From the NCBI RefSeq assembly GCF_003752595.1, contig NZ_RKIJ01000011.1, positions 303,322 to 367,321 on the forward strand: a DNA stretch of 64,000 nt, read 5' to 3'. The stretch comes from Cellulomonas sp. PhB143. Lineage in GTDB: Bacteria; Actinomycetota; Actinomycetes; Actinomycetales; Cellulomonadaceae. Of the stretch, positions 20,670 through 30,000 are shown piece after piece. Both the position numbers and the translations under genes were made by a program. The notes under the pieces are model-generated. The model saw only the letters and a program-made list of their open reading frames with translations, ran no database searches and was not told where the DNA came from. Position 1 is the first letter of the stretch. The number at the start of each line of letters is the position of its first letter.

Positions 20670-21886
20670 GCGAGCTGACCTGCGCGGCCTGCGGCGCCGC
20701 GTGCGAGCCCGCGGAGACCTTCTGCGGGGTCTGCGGCACGCCGCGGACCCCGGCCGGCCGGCGGGCGCCCGAGCCGCGCCTCGCGACCACGACCGAGCCC
20801 CTGCCCGCGCGGGCGCCGAGCGTTCCCGTCGACCTGCCCGTCGATCTGTCCCTGGATCTGCCCGGTACCGGCGACCTGCCGGCCGGGACGGGGCGGCGGG
20901 TGGTCGCCCTCGTGCTCGACCTGCTCGCGGTGGGCGTGCTCGGTGGCCTCGTCGTCGCCGTGCTGGCCCTGTCCGGCGCGGTGGAGACGCAGGTCTCCGC
21001 GACGCTCCCGGCGCCGGTCCTCGTGGCGGGTGCGCTGACCGAGGTCCTCGGGCTCCTGGCGCTGGGCGTGTGGGAGGGGACGACGGGCCGCACCCTCGGC
21101 AACCTGGCGCTGGGTCTGCGCACGCTCGACGCCGCGACCGCGTCGCCGATCGGGGCGGGGCGCGGCGTCCTGCGCTGGGCGATCCTCTGGGTCGCGCAGG
21201 TCGTGCCGGTCGCCGGGCAGCTGCTCGTGCTGCTGAGCCCCCTGTTCGACCGCGGGCCCGCGCGGCAGGGCTGGCAGGACAAGGCCGCGCGCTCGGTCGT
21301 CCTGCACCTCGGTCCGCGCCCGACGCGCCCGTCCTCCGCGGCGCCGTCCGGCGTGACGCGGCCCGAGCCGGCCGTGCCCGCCGGTCCCCACGGTCCCACC
21401 GTGCCCGACGCCGGGACGTGGGCCGCCCCGCCCGCGTCGCCGCCCGCGGCGGGACCGTGGGCTGCCCCGGGCGCGGGACTGATCACCGGGGTGCCGGGCG
21501 CACCGGCCGAGGAGCCCGACGAGATCGACGACCGGACCCAGCTCGGCGGCGCCCACCGCCGCACGGTCGAGTTCGAGCTGGAGCTCGAGGACGGCAGCCG
21601 CGCGCGCATCGCCGGCCCCACCCTCCTGGGCCGCAGCCCGGCACCGGACGCCGAGCACCCCGACGTCGTCACCCTGCGCGACCGCACGGTCTCGCGCACG
21701 CACCTCGAGCTGGGGATCGACGGCGGCCCGTGGCTCGTGGACCGGGGCTCGACGAGCGGGACGTTCGTCGTCCGCCCCGGGAGCGAGCCCGCCGCGGCCC
21801 TGCCCGGCGTGCGCGTCCCGCTCTCCGAGGGGAGCGCCGTCCAGGTCGGCGACCGCCGCCTCGTCGTCCGGCAGGTGGTCCGGTGA
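20666..21886 (+). CDS. Zinc-ribbon/RDD membrane/FHA-domain protein
   Basis: 406 residues in three parts. Residues 5-27 form a short zinc ribbon with two CxxC pairs (CAAC and CGVC). An RDD-family membrane domain with about three helices covers roughly residues 72-215. A Pro/Ala-rich linker then leads to a C-terminal FHA domain (about residues 305-400) with LLGRS, SRTHLEL and TSGTF, the usual pThr-peptide-binding loops. The linker contains GLITGVP (271-277) and DDRTQL with Thr291, resembling motifs in the FHA protein at 22728-24293. Its position directly before a PP2C phosphatase and a kinase suggests it reads phosphorylation made by the kinase in this operon. ATGA overlap with the preceding gene. 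Confidence 0.88.
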   Translation: MSELTCAACGAACEPAETFCGVCGTPRTPAGRRAPEPRLATTTEPLPARAPSVPVDLPVDLSLDLPGTGDLPAGTGRRVVALVLDLLAVGVLGGLVVAVLALSGAVETQVSATLPAPVLVAGALTEVLGLLALGVWEGTTGRTLGNLALGLRTLDAATASPIGAGRGVLRWAILWVAQVVPVAGQLLVLLSPLFDRGPARQGWQDKAARSVVLHLGPRPTRPSSAAPSGVTRPEPAVPAGPHGPTVPDAGTWAAPPASPPAAGPWAAPGAGLITGVPGAPAEEPDEIDDRTQLGGAHRRTVEFELELEDGSRARIAGPTLLGRSPAPDAEHPDVVTLRDRTVSRTHLELGIDGGPWLVDRGSTSGTFVVRPGSEPAAALPGVRVPLSEGSAVQVGDRRLVVRQVVR

Positions 21887-22731
21887 GCACGGCGACCGGC
21901 ACGTCCACCTACCTCGTCTGGGGCGCGGCGACGCACCGGGGGCTGCGCCGCACCCTGAACGAGGACTCGTTCCTCGCCGACCGCTCGGCGTTCTTCGTCG
22001 CCGACGGCATGGGCGGCCACGACGCCGGCGAGGTGGCGAGCGCCACCGCCGTGGAGTCGCTGCGCGCCCTCGCGCGCGGCGCGGCGGTCGACGTCGACGT
22101 GGTGCGCGCCCGCCTGGACGAGGCGCAGGCGCGCGTCCGCGCGATCGAGTCGGCGCCCGGGCGCGGCGCCGGGACCACCCTCAGCGGCGTCGTCGTCGTC
22201 GAGCACGACGACGTCCCGTACTGGCTCGTCGTGAACGTCGGGGACTCACGGACCTACCAGCTCTCCGGGGGGACCCTCCAGCAGCTGAGCGTCGACCACT
22301 CCGAGGTCCAGGAGCTCGTCGAGGCCGGCCTGATCACGGCCGCGGCCGCGGCCGCCCACCCGCGCCGGCACGTCGTCACACGCGCGCTCGGTTCGTGGCC
22401 GCCACCGGAGCCGGACTGCTGGTACGTGCCGGTCGTCATGAACGACCGCATCCTCGTGTGCTCCGACGGGCTGACCGGGGAGGTGGACGACGCGCGGATC
22501 GTGGAGCTGCTCCTGGAGCACCCCGCGCCGCAGGCCGCGGCGGACGCGCTGGTCGGCGCCGCGCTCGAGTCGGGCGGCCGTGACAACATCACGGTGGTCG
22601 TGGTCGATGTCGCACGCGGCCAGGACGACGACGCGGGCGCCGTCACGGCGCCGCGGAACCACGAGCGGTCCGGTGCCGGGGACGACACGCTGCCGCGCAC
22701 CGGCCGGCGGACCGAGGAGGGACCAGGATGA
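21883..22731 (+). CDS. PP2C-family serine/threonine protein phosphatase
   Basis: A 282-residue metal-dependent phosphatase. Conserved PPM motifs are visible in order: NEDSFL near residue 26, ADGMGGHDAGE near residues 43-53, GDSRTY near 122-127, SDGLTGEVDD near 196, and GRDNITVVVV near 229, giving the Asp residues that hold the metal pair. No membrane segment is seen, so it is cytoplasmic. The GTG overlaps the previous stop by 4 bp and its own stop overlaps the next ATG. Next to a kinase and four FHA-containing proteins it is the obvious counter-enzyme that resets the phospho-signal. Confidence 0.95.
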   Translation: MSTATGTSTYLVWGAATHRGLRRTLNEDSFLADRSAFFVADGMGGHDAGEVASATAVESLRALARGAAVDVDVVRARLDEAQARVRAIESAPGRGAGTTLSGVVVVEHDDVPYWLVVNVGDSRTYQLSGGTLQQLSVDHSEVQELVEAGLITAAAAAAHPRRHVVTRALGSWPPPEPDCWYVPVVMNDRILVCSDGLTGEVDDARIVELLLEHPAPQAAADALVGAALESGGRDNITVVVVDVARGQDDDAGAVTAPRNHERSGAGDDTLPRTGRRTEEGPG

Positions 22732-24293
22732 CCGCGACGTACCTGCCGGGGGACGGTCTCGCCCTGGTGAGCGGCCCGACGCTCGTGCTGCTGACCGCGC
22801 GCCGCGACGGCGTCGACGTCGGCGCGCTGTGGGGCGAGGTGTCCCGCGCCGCGGGGGCGACCGACCTGCTGCGCGCGCTCGCAGGGACGGCCAGCCTGAC
22901 GCGGATCCCCGCGTTCGGCCTCGCGGTGCGGGCAGGGGACGGCGTGCACGTCGCCGTCCGCGGCCCGGTCGTCGCCGTCGTCACCACCGGGGACGGCCCG
23001 GAGGTCGTCGCGGGAGACGGCGCGCTGACCTGGGTGGAGCGCCGGTTCGAGGACGCGGTCGAGGTCACGGTGCGTCTCGCGGGCCCGGGCGCGGGCGCGG
23101 GCCCGGACGTCGGGGTTGCCGGAGGTGCCGGGACGCTGGAGCTGCCGCTGGTCGCGGGCGTGGTGCGGGCGCGCGAGGTCTGCGCCTCCGTGACCGAGCC
23201 CGCCGAGACGTCGAACTCCGCCCCTGAATTCGAAGAATTCGGGGCGGAATTCGACGTCTCGGCGGACGCCGGTCCGCCGACCATCGTCGCGCCCGTGGTC
23301 CCTGTCGAGCCGGTGGTCCCTGTCGAGCCGGCAGTCGCCGTCGCGCCGGTCGAGCCCGCTGCGCCCGCGGCGGCCGACGCCGCGGACGACGACCTCGACG
23401 GGTACACCCACCTGTGGGGCGAGACCGTGCACAGCGCCGTCGAGCGCGCCGCCGTCCGCCCCCCGGAGGAGGTCGACGACGAGCCGTACGAGCCGGCGCA
23501 CGAGCCGTCGCACGACGACGAGACGATCATCCCCGAGGAGACGATCGACCCCGTCGGCGTCGCTCCGGCCGCGCCGACGCCCACGCCGGCGGCGCCTCCC
23601 GCGGCCGCAGCGTCTCCCGCGCCCGCCGCGACCGGGCTGATCGCCGGCGTCCCGCGGGAGTGGTCCGGCCCCGCACCCGCGGGACCGGCGGCACCGGCGG
23701 CACCGGCGGGACCGGCACTGCCGGCCGACGACGACCTCGAGGGGAGCACCGTGCACTCCTCGGTCATCGCCCGCATGCGCGCCGCGGCCGGGGACCACGG
23801 GCGCGCGTCGTCACCCGTGCCGGCGCCCGCCGACGGCCCGACGATCCTGGCCCGCACCTGCGCGTCCGGCCACGCCAACCCGCCCACGCGGACGTCGTGC
23901 AGCGTGTGCGCCCGCCCGCTGGACGCGGAGTCGACCACGGTCCCGCGCCCGGCGCTGGGCGTGGTGCGGCTCTCCGACGGGCGCACGGTCGACCTCGACC
24001 GGCCGGTCGTGCTCGGCCGCCGGCCGCGCTCGACGCGCTCCGGCACCGCCGACCTGCCGCGGCTCGTCACGGTGGACAGCCCCCAGCAGGACATCTCGCG
24101 CTCCCACGTGGAGGTGCGCCTGGAGGGGTGGCACGTGCTCGTCGACGACCTCGACACGACCAACGGGACCGTGCTGCACCGTGCGGGCCAGCCGCCGCGG
24201 CGCCTGCACCCGGGCGTCCCGGAGATGGTGTCCTCGGGCGACGTCGTCGACCTCGGGGACGGGGTCACGCTGACCTTCGAGGGTCTCGCATGA
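22728..24293 (+). CDS. FHA-domain protein with long disordered linker
   Basis: 521 residues. Residues 1-135 form a compact beta-rich N-terminal domain I do not recognise. A Pro/Ala/Val-rich linker of nearly 250 residues follows, with VVPVEP repeats, two TVHS motifs (Thr233 and Thr341) and GLIAGVP at 303-309. Residues about 385-405 look like a zinc ribbon (C.SGH...CSVC), and the C-terminal FHA domain covers about 412-518 with LGRRP, SRSHVEV and TTNGT loops. A palindromic DNA element lies in frame in the linker (residues about 159-179). The gene sits between the phosphatase and the kinase with 4-bp overlaps on both sides, so it probably acts as a phospho-dependent scaffold for the secretion machinery. 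Confidence 0.87.
   Translation: MTATYLPGDGLALVSGPTLVLLTARRDGVDVGALWGEVSRAAGATDLLRALAGTASLTRIPAFGLAVRAGDGVHVAVRGPVVAVVTTGDGPEVVAGDGALTWVERRFEDAVEVTVRLAGPGAGAGPDVGVAGGAGTLELPLVAGVVRAREVCASVTEPAETSNSAPEFEEFGAEFDVSADAGPPTIVAPVVPVEPVVPVEPAVAVAPVEPAAPAAADAADDDLDGYTHLWGETVHSAVERAAVRPPEEVDDEPYEPAHEPSHDDETIIPEETIDPVGVAPAAPTPTPAAPPAAAASPAPAATGLIAGVPREWSGPAPAGPAAPAAPAGPALPADDDLEGSTVHSSVIARMRAAAGDHGRASSPVPAPADGPTILARTCASGHANPPTRTSCSVCARPLDAESTTVPRPALGVVRLSDGRTVDLDRPVVLGRRPRSTRSGTADLPRLVTVDSPQQDISRSHVEVRLEGWHVLVDDLDTTNGTVLHRAGQPPRRLHPGVPEMVSSGDVVDLGDGVTLTFEGLA
23202..23263. repeat. Palindromic repeat element, copy 1 (inside a CDS)
   Basis: A 62-bp near-perfect inverted repeat with a 3-nt loop. The left arm (23202-23231) starts GCCGAGACGTCG and ends GAATTC; the right arm (23235-23263) is its reverse complement apart from one mismatch and one bulged T. 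It is much less GC-biased than its surroundings and lies in frame in the linker of the FHA protein. A second copy at 50688-50753 shares most positions. Transcribed, it would form a strong hairpin. Confidence 0.8.
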
Positions 24294-25855
24294 GCAGCCG
24301 ACGCGCCCCCGCGCCCCCGCCCGACATCGAGGGCTACGCCTATGTCTCGGTGATCGGCTCGGGCGGGTTCTCCGACGTGTACTGCTATCAGCAGAACCGC
24401 CCGCGGCGCCGGGTCGCCGTGAAGGTGCTGCTGCAGGAGTGGTCGAGCCAGACGCAGCGCGAGGCGTTCGACGCCGAGGCGGACCTGCTCGCGACGCTCT
24501 CCACGCACCCGTCCATCGTCACGATGTACGAGGCGGACGTCGCCGACGACGGCCGGCCGTACATGGCGATGGAGTACTGCTCGCGGCCGAGCCTCGGGGC
24601 GCGGTACCGCACGGAGCGGCTGGGCGTGCCCGAGGCGTTGCGGACCGCGGTCCTGATCGCGGGGGCGGTCGAGACGGCGCACCGCGCGGGGATCCTGCAC
24701 CGCGACATCAAGCCCGCGAACCTCCTCGTCACGGACTACGGGCACCCCGTCCTCACCGACTTCGGCATCTCCGCGACCGTCGACCAGGCGGGCCTCGCGG
24801 AGGGGATGTCGATCCCGTGGTCGCCGCCCGAGTCGTTCGCGGAGCAGCCCACGAGCGGGGTCGCCACCGACGTCTGGGCGCTCGCGGCCACGACCTACTC
24901 CCTGCTCGCGGGCCGTTCGCCGTTCGAGGTCCCGGGCGGGCGCAACACGAGCGCGGACCTCGTCGGCCGCATCGAGGGCACGCCGCTGCCGCCGCTGGGC
25001 CGCTCCGACGTCCCGCCGTCGCTCGAGCGGGTGCTCGCGACCGCGATGGCGAAGTCGCCGCAGGCGCGGTACCCGTCGGCCCTCGCGCTCGCCCGCGCGC
25101 TGCAGGCCGTGCAGACGGAGCTGTCGCTGGCGGTGACGCCGATCGACCTGCTCGACGACTCCGGCGTCGTCCAGGAGCCCGACGACGACGAGGACGAGGC
25201 GGGCACGCGGCTGCGGCAGGTCGTGACGATCGACCCGCACGCGCCGTCGCCGTCGTTCGCGCCCGGCGCCCCTGCGGCGCCGGCGCCGGCCCGGGCCGCC
25301 GCGCCCGAGCCCGCGTACGACGCGGTGGCTGACGAGCACCTCGAGAGCACGGTCCACCGCCCGGCGGACGCACCCGCGGTGCCGGGCGAGGGTCCCGGGC
25401 ACGGCTCGCGCGTCGCGCTCCTCGTCGGCGCGGCCGTCGTCGTGGCGGCCGCGGTCGTCGCGCTGGTCGTGCTTCCGGGCTCCTCGCAGGCGCCCGACGA
25501 CGCGGGGACCGGCTCGTCCGCCGCGGCGGACGACGGCTCCGGCACGGACGGCGACGCCCAGGCCCCGGCGGACAACCTCGGCGACCTCGTCCCGTCGGTC
25601 TCCGCCCTGAGCGGCAAGGCCGCCGGCGACGGCACGGTCCGGTTCACCTGGAAGAACCCGGATCCTCAGAAGGGCGACGAGTACGCGGTCACGGTGCTCG
25701 AGAAGGTGGACCAGAAGGCGCCCGAGCTCGTCGACGACACGGCGACGACCGTGCCCGCCGACCCCTCGGGCTCGACCTGCGTCGCGGTCTCCGTGGTCCG
25801 CGACGGGCGGATGTCCGCCGAGCAGGAGCAGGCGTGCGTGGAGGAGAAGGCATGA
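24290..25855 (+). CDS. Membrane-anchored eukaryotic-type Ser/Thr protein kinase
   Basis: A 521-residue PASTA-less kinase. The catalytic domain (about residues 13-285) has the Gly loop GSGGFSDV, VAVK with Lys45, HRDIKPAN with Asp139, DFG with Asp157, and SPPES in place of APE. A Pro/Ala-rich juxtamembrane region contains DEHLESTVHRP (Thr354), much like motifs in the neighbouring FHA protein. One transmembrane helix (about 376-397) leads to an extracytoplasmic domain of about 120 residues with two cysteines and a FnIII-like beta pattern, presumably the sensor. ATG overlaps the preceding stop. With PP2C and FHA partners on both sides it is the likely writer of the phospho-signal for this locus. 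Confidence 0.95.
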   Translation: MSSRRAPAPPPDIEGYAYVSVIGSGGFSDVYCYQQNRPRRRVAVKVLLQEWSSQTQREAFDAEADLLATLSTHPSIVTMYEADVADDGRPYMAMEYCSRPSLGARYRTERLGVPEALRTAVLIAGAVETAHRAGILHRDIKPANLLVTDYGHPVLTDFGISATVDQAGLAEGMSIPWSPPESFAEQPTSGVATDVWALAATTYSLLAGRSPFEVPGGRNTSADLVGRIEGTPLPPLGRSDVPPSLERVLATAMAKSPQARYPSALALARALQAVQTELSLAVTPIDLLDDSGVVQEPDDDEDEAGTRLRQVVTIDPHAPSPSFAPGAPAAPAPARAAAPEPAYDAVADEHLESTVHRPADAPAVPGEGPGHGSRVALLVGAAVVVAAAVVALVVLPGSSQAPDDAGTGSSAAADDGSGTDGDAQAPADNLGDLVPSVSALSGKAAGDGTVRFTWKNPDPQKGDEYAVTVLEKVDQKAPELVDDTATTVPADPSGSTCVAVSVVRDGRMSAEQEQACVEEKA

Positions 25856-26574
25856 GCGACCTCTCGGTCGAGTTCTGCGGCGAGTGGTTCCGGCCCGACC
25901 CGGACGGGACCTTCGAGATCGGGCGCGAGGGCGACCTCGAGATCGACGACAACCCGTACCTGCACCGTCAGCTCCTGCGCCTCGTGCGCGAGTCCGAGAT
26001 CTGGTGGCTCGTGAACGTGGGCTCGCGGACCTCGGTCACCGTCACGGACACCATCGGCGGGGTGCAGTCCTGGCTCGCGCCCGGCACGCGCCTGCCGATC
26101 GTCTTCCCGACGACGACTGTCGTGTTCACCGCGGGCCCGACGACGTACGAGCTGGGCCTGCGGCTCGAGGGCTCGCCGTACGAGGAGGTCCACCGCGACG
26201 ACCCGGAGGGCGGCGCGACCACCATCGGGATGGTCGGATTCTCCCGCGGCCAGAAAAAGGTGATCGTGGCGCTCGCCGAGGCGATCCTGCGCCGGGAGGG
26301 CACGGGGCTCTCCGAGATCCCGTCGTCCGCGGCGGCTGCCGCGCGCCTCGGCCAGCCCGTCACCGCCTTCAACCGCAAGCTCGACACCGTGTGCGACAAG
26401 CTCGACCGGATCGGGGTCAAGGGCCTGCGCGGCGGCCCCGGCTCGCACGCCACGAACCGGCGCGCCCGGCTCGTCGAGTACGCGGTCGCCTCCCGGCTGG
26501 TGACCGCCGCGGACCTCGCCCTGCTGGACGACGACGACGCCGCGACGTCGGACGGCCGCGAGGAGGGCCGGTGA
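25852..26574 (+). CDS. FHA-like domain protein with C-terminal winged-helix region
   Basis: A 240-residue cytoplasmic protein starting at ATG 25852 (ATGA overlap with the kinase); an in-frame ATG at 25834 inside the kinase is less likely. The N-terminal 100 residues have an FHA-like pattern (FEIGREG, PYLHRQLLRL, WWLVNVGSRT), with His-Arg in place of the usual Ser-x-x-His spacing, so phosphopeptide binding is uncertain. The C-terminal part (about 120-215) is helical, with FSRGQKKVIVALAEAILRR and a helix-turn-helix-like segment around AAARLGQPVTAFNRKLDTV. It could be a DNA-binding reader of the kinase signal or an adaptor for the next gene's ATPase. Confidence 0.75.
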   Translation: MSDLSVEFCGEWFRPDPDGTFEIGREGDLEIDDNPYLHRQLLRLVRESEIWWLVNVGSRTSVTVTDTIGGVQSWLAPGTRLPIVFPTTTVVFTAGPTTYELGLRLEGSPYEEVHRDDPEGGATTIGMVGFSRGQKKVIVALAEAILRREGTGLSEIPSSAAAAARLGQPVTAFNRKLDTVCDKLDRIGVKGLRGGPGSHATNRRARLVEYAVASRLVTAADLALLDDDDAATSDGREEGR

Positions 26575-27041
26575 GCGGCGGGACCGGGACGCGCAGCGCC
26601 CGGGTGCGGCTCGGCGTGGCCGCGGCCCTCTGTGTCGCGGGCTTCGCGCTCGTGGAGCTCGGTGCGTGGGCGCTCCTCGGGCTCGACCCGGCGGCGGTCG
26701 CCGGCCCGGACGCGTCGCGCGGCGCGGCGGTCGCGGGCGTCGGCGCGGGGATCCTCGCGTGCGCGCTGTTCCTCGGCGCCTTCGCCGGCAGCGTCCCGCC
26801 GGGGCGCTACCGCCCCGGGATCGCCACGGGCGTCGTGGTCGCCGTGGGCACGGCGCTGTTCCAGGTCGTCGTCGCCGCGACGTTCGTCGGCGCGGGCGGC
26901 GGCACCGGTGAGCTCTTCGGGGTCCTCCCGGCGCTGGGCGACGCGCTGGTGGCGCCCCTGTCCGGGGTGGCGCTCGTCGCCGCCCTCGGGGCGGAGCGCT
27001 GCTACTCGCTCGCGGCGAGGCGTGGGAGGGACGACCGGTGA
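26571..27041 (+). CDS. Small four-helix membrane protein
   Basis: A 156-residue hydrophobic protein with four predicted helices at about residues 13-35, 50-72, 80-105 and 115-145, separated by short Gly/Pro loops. I recognise no family. It starts with GTG overlapping the previous stop and its stop overlaps the GTG of the EccC-like motor by 4 bp, so it is likely a membrane partner of that motor. The canonical ESX membrane proteins EccB, EccD and EccE are absent from the window, which makes this and the protein at 34790-35689 the candidate channel components. Confidence 0.75.
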   Translation: MSGGTGTRSARVRLGVAAALCVAGFALVELGAWALLGLDPAAVAGPDASRGAAVAGVGAGILACALFLGAFAGSVPPGRYRPGIATGVVVAVGTALFQVVVAATFVGAGGGTGELFGVLPALGDALVAPLSGVALVAALGAERCYSLAARRGRDDR

Positions 27042-30000
27042 AGGTCAACGTCACCCTCGCGCGGCCCGACGGCACGCGCGACGACATCGTGGTCACGGCG
27101 GACGCCGGGGCCACCATCTCGGAGGTCGCCCGGACGATCGCCCGGCTCGACCCCCGGGGGACGGCGCCGTCCGGAGCGCCGACGCTCCGGGCGCAGCTGC
27201 CCGGCCAGGACGAGCCGACGGTCCTGCCGCCCGACGCCGCCCTGGGGGAGGCCTGGATCGGCTCCGGGGCCGTGGTCTCGCTGGTCGAGCCGGACGCGGT
27301 GCGCCGCGAGCACCGCGCGGCGCCGGTGCGCGGCTCGCTGGAGGTCGAGCAGGGCCCGGACGCGGGGCTGCGGTTCGAGCTGCGCGAGGGGACCGTCGGC
27401 ATCGGCCGGGCACCCGGCAACGAGATCGTCCTCGAGGACCCTCAGGTCTCGAAGCGGCACGCCCGGATCGAGGTGGGCGAGTCGATCGAGGTCGTCGACC
27501 TCGGCGCGGCGAACGGGATCGTGGTCGACGGCGGCCTGGTCCCGCGCGTCCGCATCACCTCGGCCCAGCGCCTCGTGCTCGGGGACAGCGTCGTCGTCGT
27601 GCGGCGCACGGCGCCGCCGGGCGGCGTGACCGGCGTGCGGGCCCGCCCGGGCCCGGTGCCGTTCAACCGGTCGCCACGGGTCGAGGAGCGCTACACCGGC
27701 GCGACCTACGAGGCGCCGGAGGTGCCCGCCGAGCAGGACCCGCGCGACTTCCCGCTCTTCGCCCTGCTCGCGCCGATCCTCATGGGCGGCGGCATGTTCG
27801 CCATCACGAGCAACCCGATGTCGCTGCTGTTCGTGGTGCTCACCCCGCTGATGCTCGTCGGCAACTTCCTCATGCAGGGAAAGAGCAAGAAGCGCCGCCT
27901 CGAGCGTGACGTGCGCGTCTTCGACGAGCGCCTCGAGGCGCTGCACGCGAAGCTCGGCGCGGAGCGCGAGCGGGAGCGCTCGGTCCGCCTGCGCGAGGCT
28001 CCCGCGATGCCGCTCGTCTACGCCGAGGCCATGCGGCGCGGCGCGCTGCTGTGGACGCGCCGCCCGGAGCACTGGTCGTTCCTGAACGTCCGGCTCGGCA
28101 CCGGTCGCATGCCGTCGCGCAACACCATCGCGGTGCGCGACGAGCGCGCCCACCTGCCCGACTTCCAGGCCCGCATCGACGCGCTCGAGGTGCGCTACTC
28201 GACGATCGGGTCCGTGCCGGTGGTGGAGAACCTGACCGACGCCGGGGCCATCGGCTTCGCGGGTCCGCCCGCGCACACGGTCGGGAGCCTCGACGCGGCG
28301 CTCGTCCAGCTCACCGCGCTGCACTCGCCCGCGGAGCTGGTCGTCGCCGGGCTGGTCAGCCCCGCCTGGACGGGTCCGCTCCAGTGGCTCAAGTGGCTGC
28401 CCCACACCTCGTCGGTGCACAGCCCGCTCGGCGGGCCGCACCTGGCGGACAGCACCGCGAGCGCGGCGGCGCTCGTGGCCGAGCTCGAGGAGCTCATCGC
28501 GCGCCGCAGCGGGTCCGGCGCGGCGGCGCGCCGGGGTGCCGTCCGCGCCCAGGACGCCGCCGTCGAGCGGGGTGCCGACGTCGGCGGGTCGGGGACCGCC
28601 GAGGGGACCGGGTCCCCGCTCCCCGCCGTCGTCGTGGTGGTCACGGACGACATCGACGTCGAGCGGGCGCGGCTCGTCCAGCTCATGGAGCTCGGCCCGG
28701 AGGCCGGGGTCTTCGTGCTGTGGGTCGCCCGCGACGTGCGCGAGCTGCCCGCGGCGTGCCGCACGTTCGTCGGCTTCGAGGACGACGGCCGGGCGTACGG
28801 GGGCCTCGTGCGGCTCGGGCGCACCGTGGACGACCTGGTGCCCGAGACGGTCGAGCCGAGCGCCGCGACCGACTACGGCCGCCGCATGGCGCCGGTGTTC
28901 GACGCGGGCGCGCGCAACGAGGACGCGACGGACCTTCCCCGGTCGATCTCCGTCGCCAGCCTGCTCGGGCACGACGTCTTCGAGTCGGCCGACGCCGTCG
29001 TCGACCGCTGGCGCCAGAACGGGTCGGTCTACGACCGGACGCCGGGGCGTGCGCCCGCGCGGGGCAAGGCGGGCAGCCTGCGCGCGACCGTCGGCTCCGC
29101 GGGCATCGACCCGATGCACCTCGACCTGCGGTCCCAGGGCCCGCACGCCCTGGTCGGCGGGACCACGGGTGCCGGGAAGAGCGAGTTCCTCCAGTCGTGG
29201 GTGCTCGGCATGGCCGCGGAGTACAGCTCCGACCGCGTGACGTTCCTGTTCGTCGACTACAAGGGCGGCTCGGCGTTCGCGGACTGCGTGCGCCTGCCGC
29301 ACTGCGTCGGTCTCGTCACGGACCTCTCGCCCCACCTCGTGACGCGCGCGCTGACCAGCCTGCGCGCGGAGCTGCACCATCGCGAGCACCTGTTCAACCG
29401 CAAGAAGGCGAAGGACCTGCTCGAGCTCGAGAAGCGCGGGGACCCGGAGACCCCGCCGGCGCTCGTCATCGTCGTCGACGAGTTCGCCGCGCTCGTCGGG
29501 GACGTGCCCGAGTTCGTCGACGGGATGATCGACGTCGCCCAGCGCGGCCGCTCGCTCGGCATCCACCTCATCCTCGCGACGCAGCGTCCCGCCGGGGTCA
29601 TCAAGGACAACCTGCGCGCCAACACCCCCCTGCGGGTCGCGCTCCGCATGGCCGACGAGTCGGACTCGGTCGACGTCGTGGACGTGAAGGACGCCGCGCA
29701 CTTCGATCCCGCGGTCCCGGGGCGAGGGGTCGTCAAGACGGGGCCCGGACGGCTCCAGGCGTTCCAGAGCGGGTACGCGGGCGGCTGGACCTCGCGCGAG
29801 CCCGCCCGCACGGCGATCGAGGTCGCGTGGCTCCGGTTCGGTGCCGAGGTGCGCTGGGAGGAGCCCGTGCGGGACGTGCGGGTCCCGGGCGACGAGTCCG
29901 AGCTCGGCCCGAACGACCAGCAGCGGCTGGTCGCCCGGATCGGCGAGGCGCACCGCGCGGCCGGTCTGAGCGACCCGCGCCGCCCGTGGCTCGACGAGCT

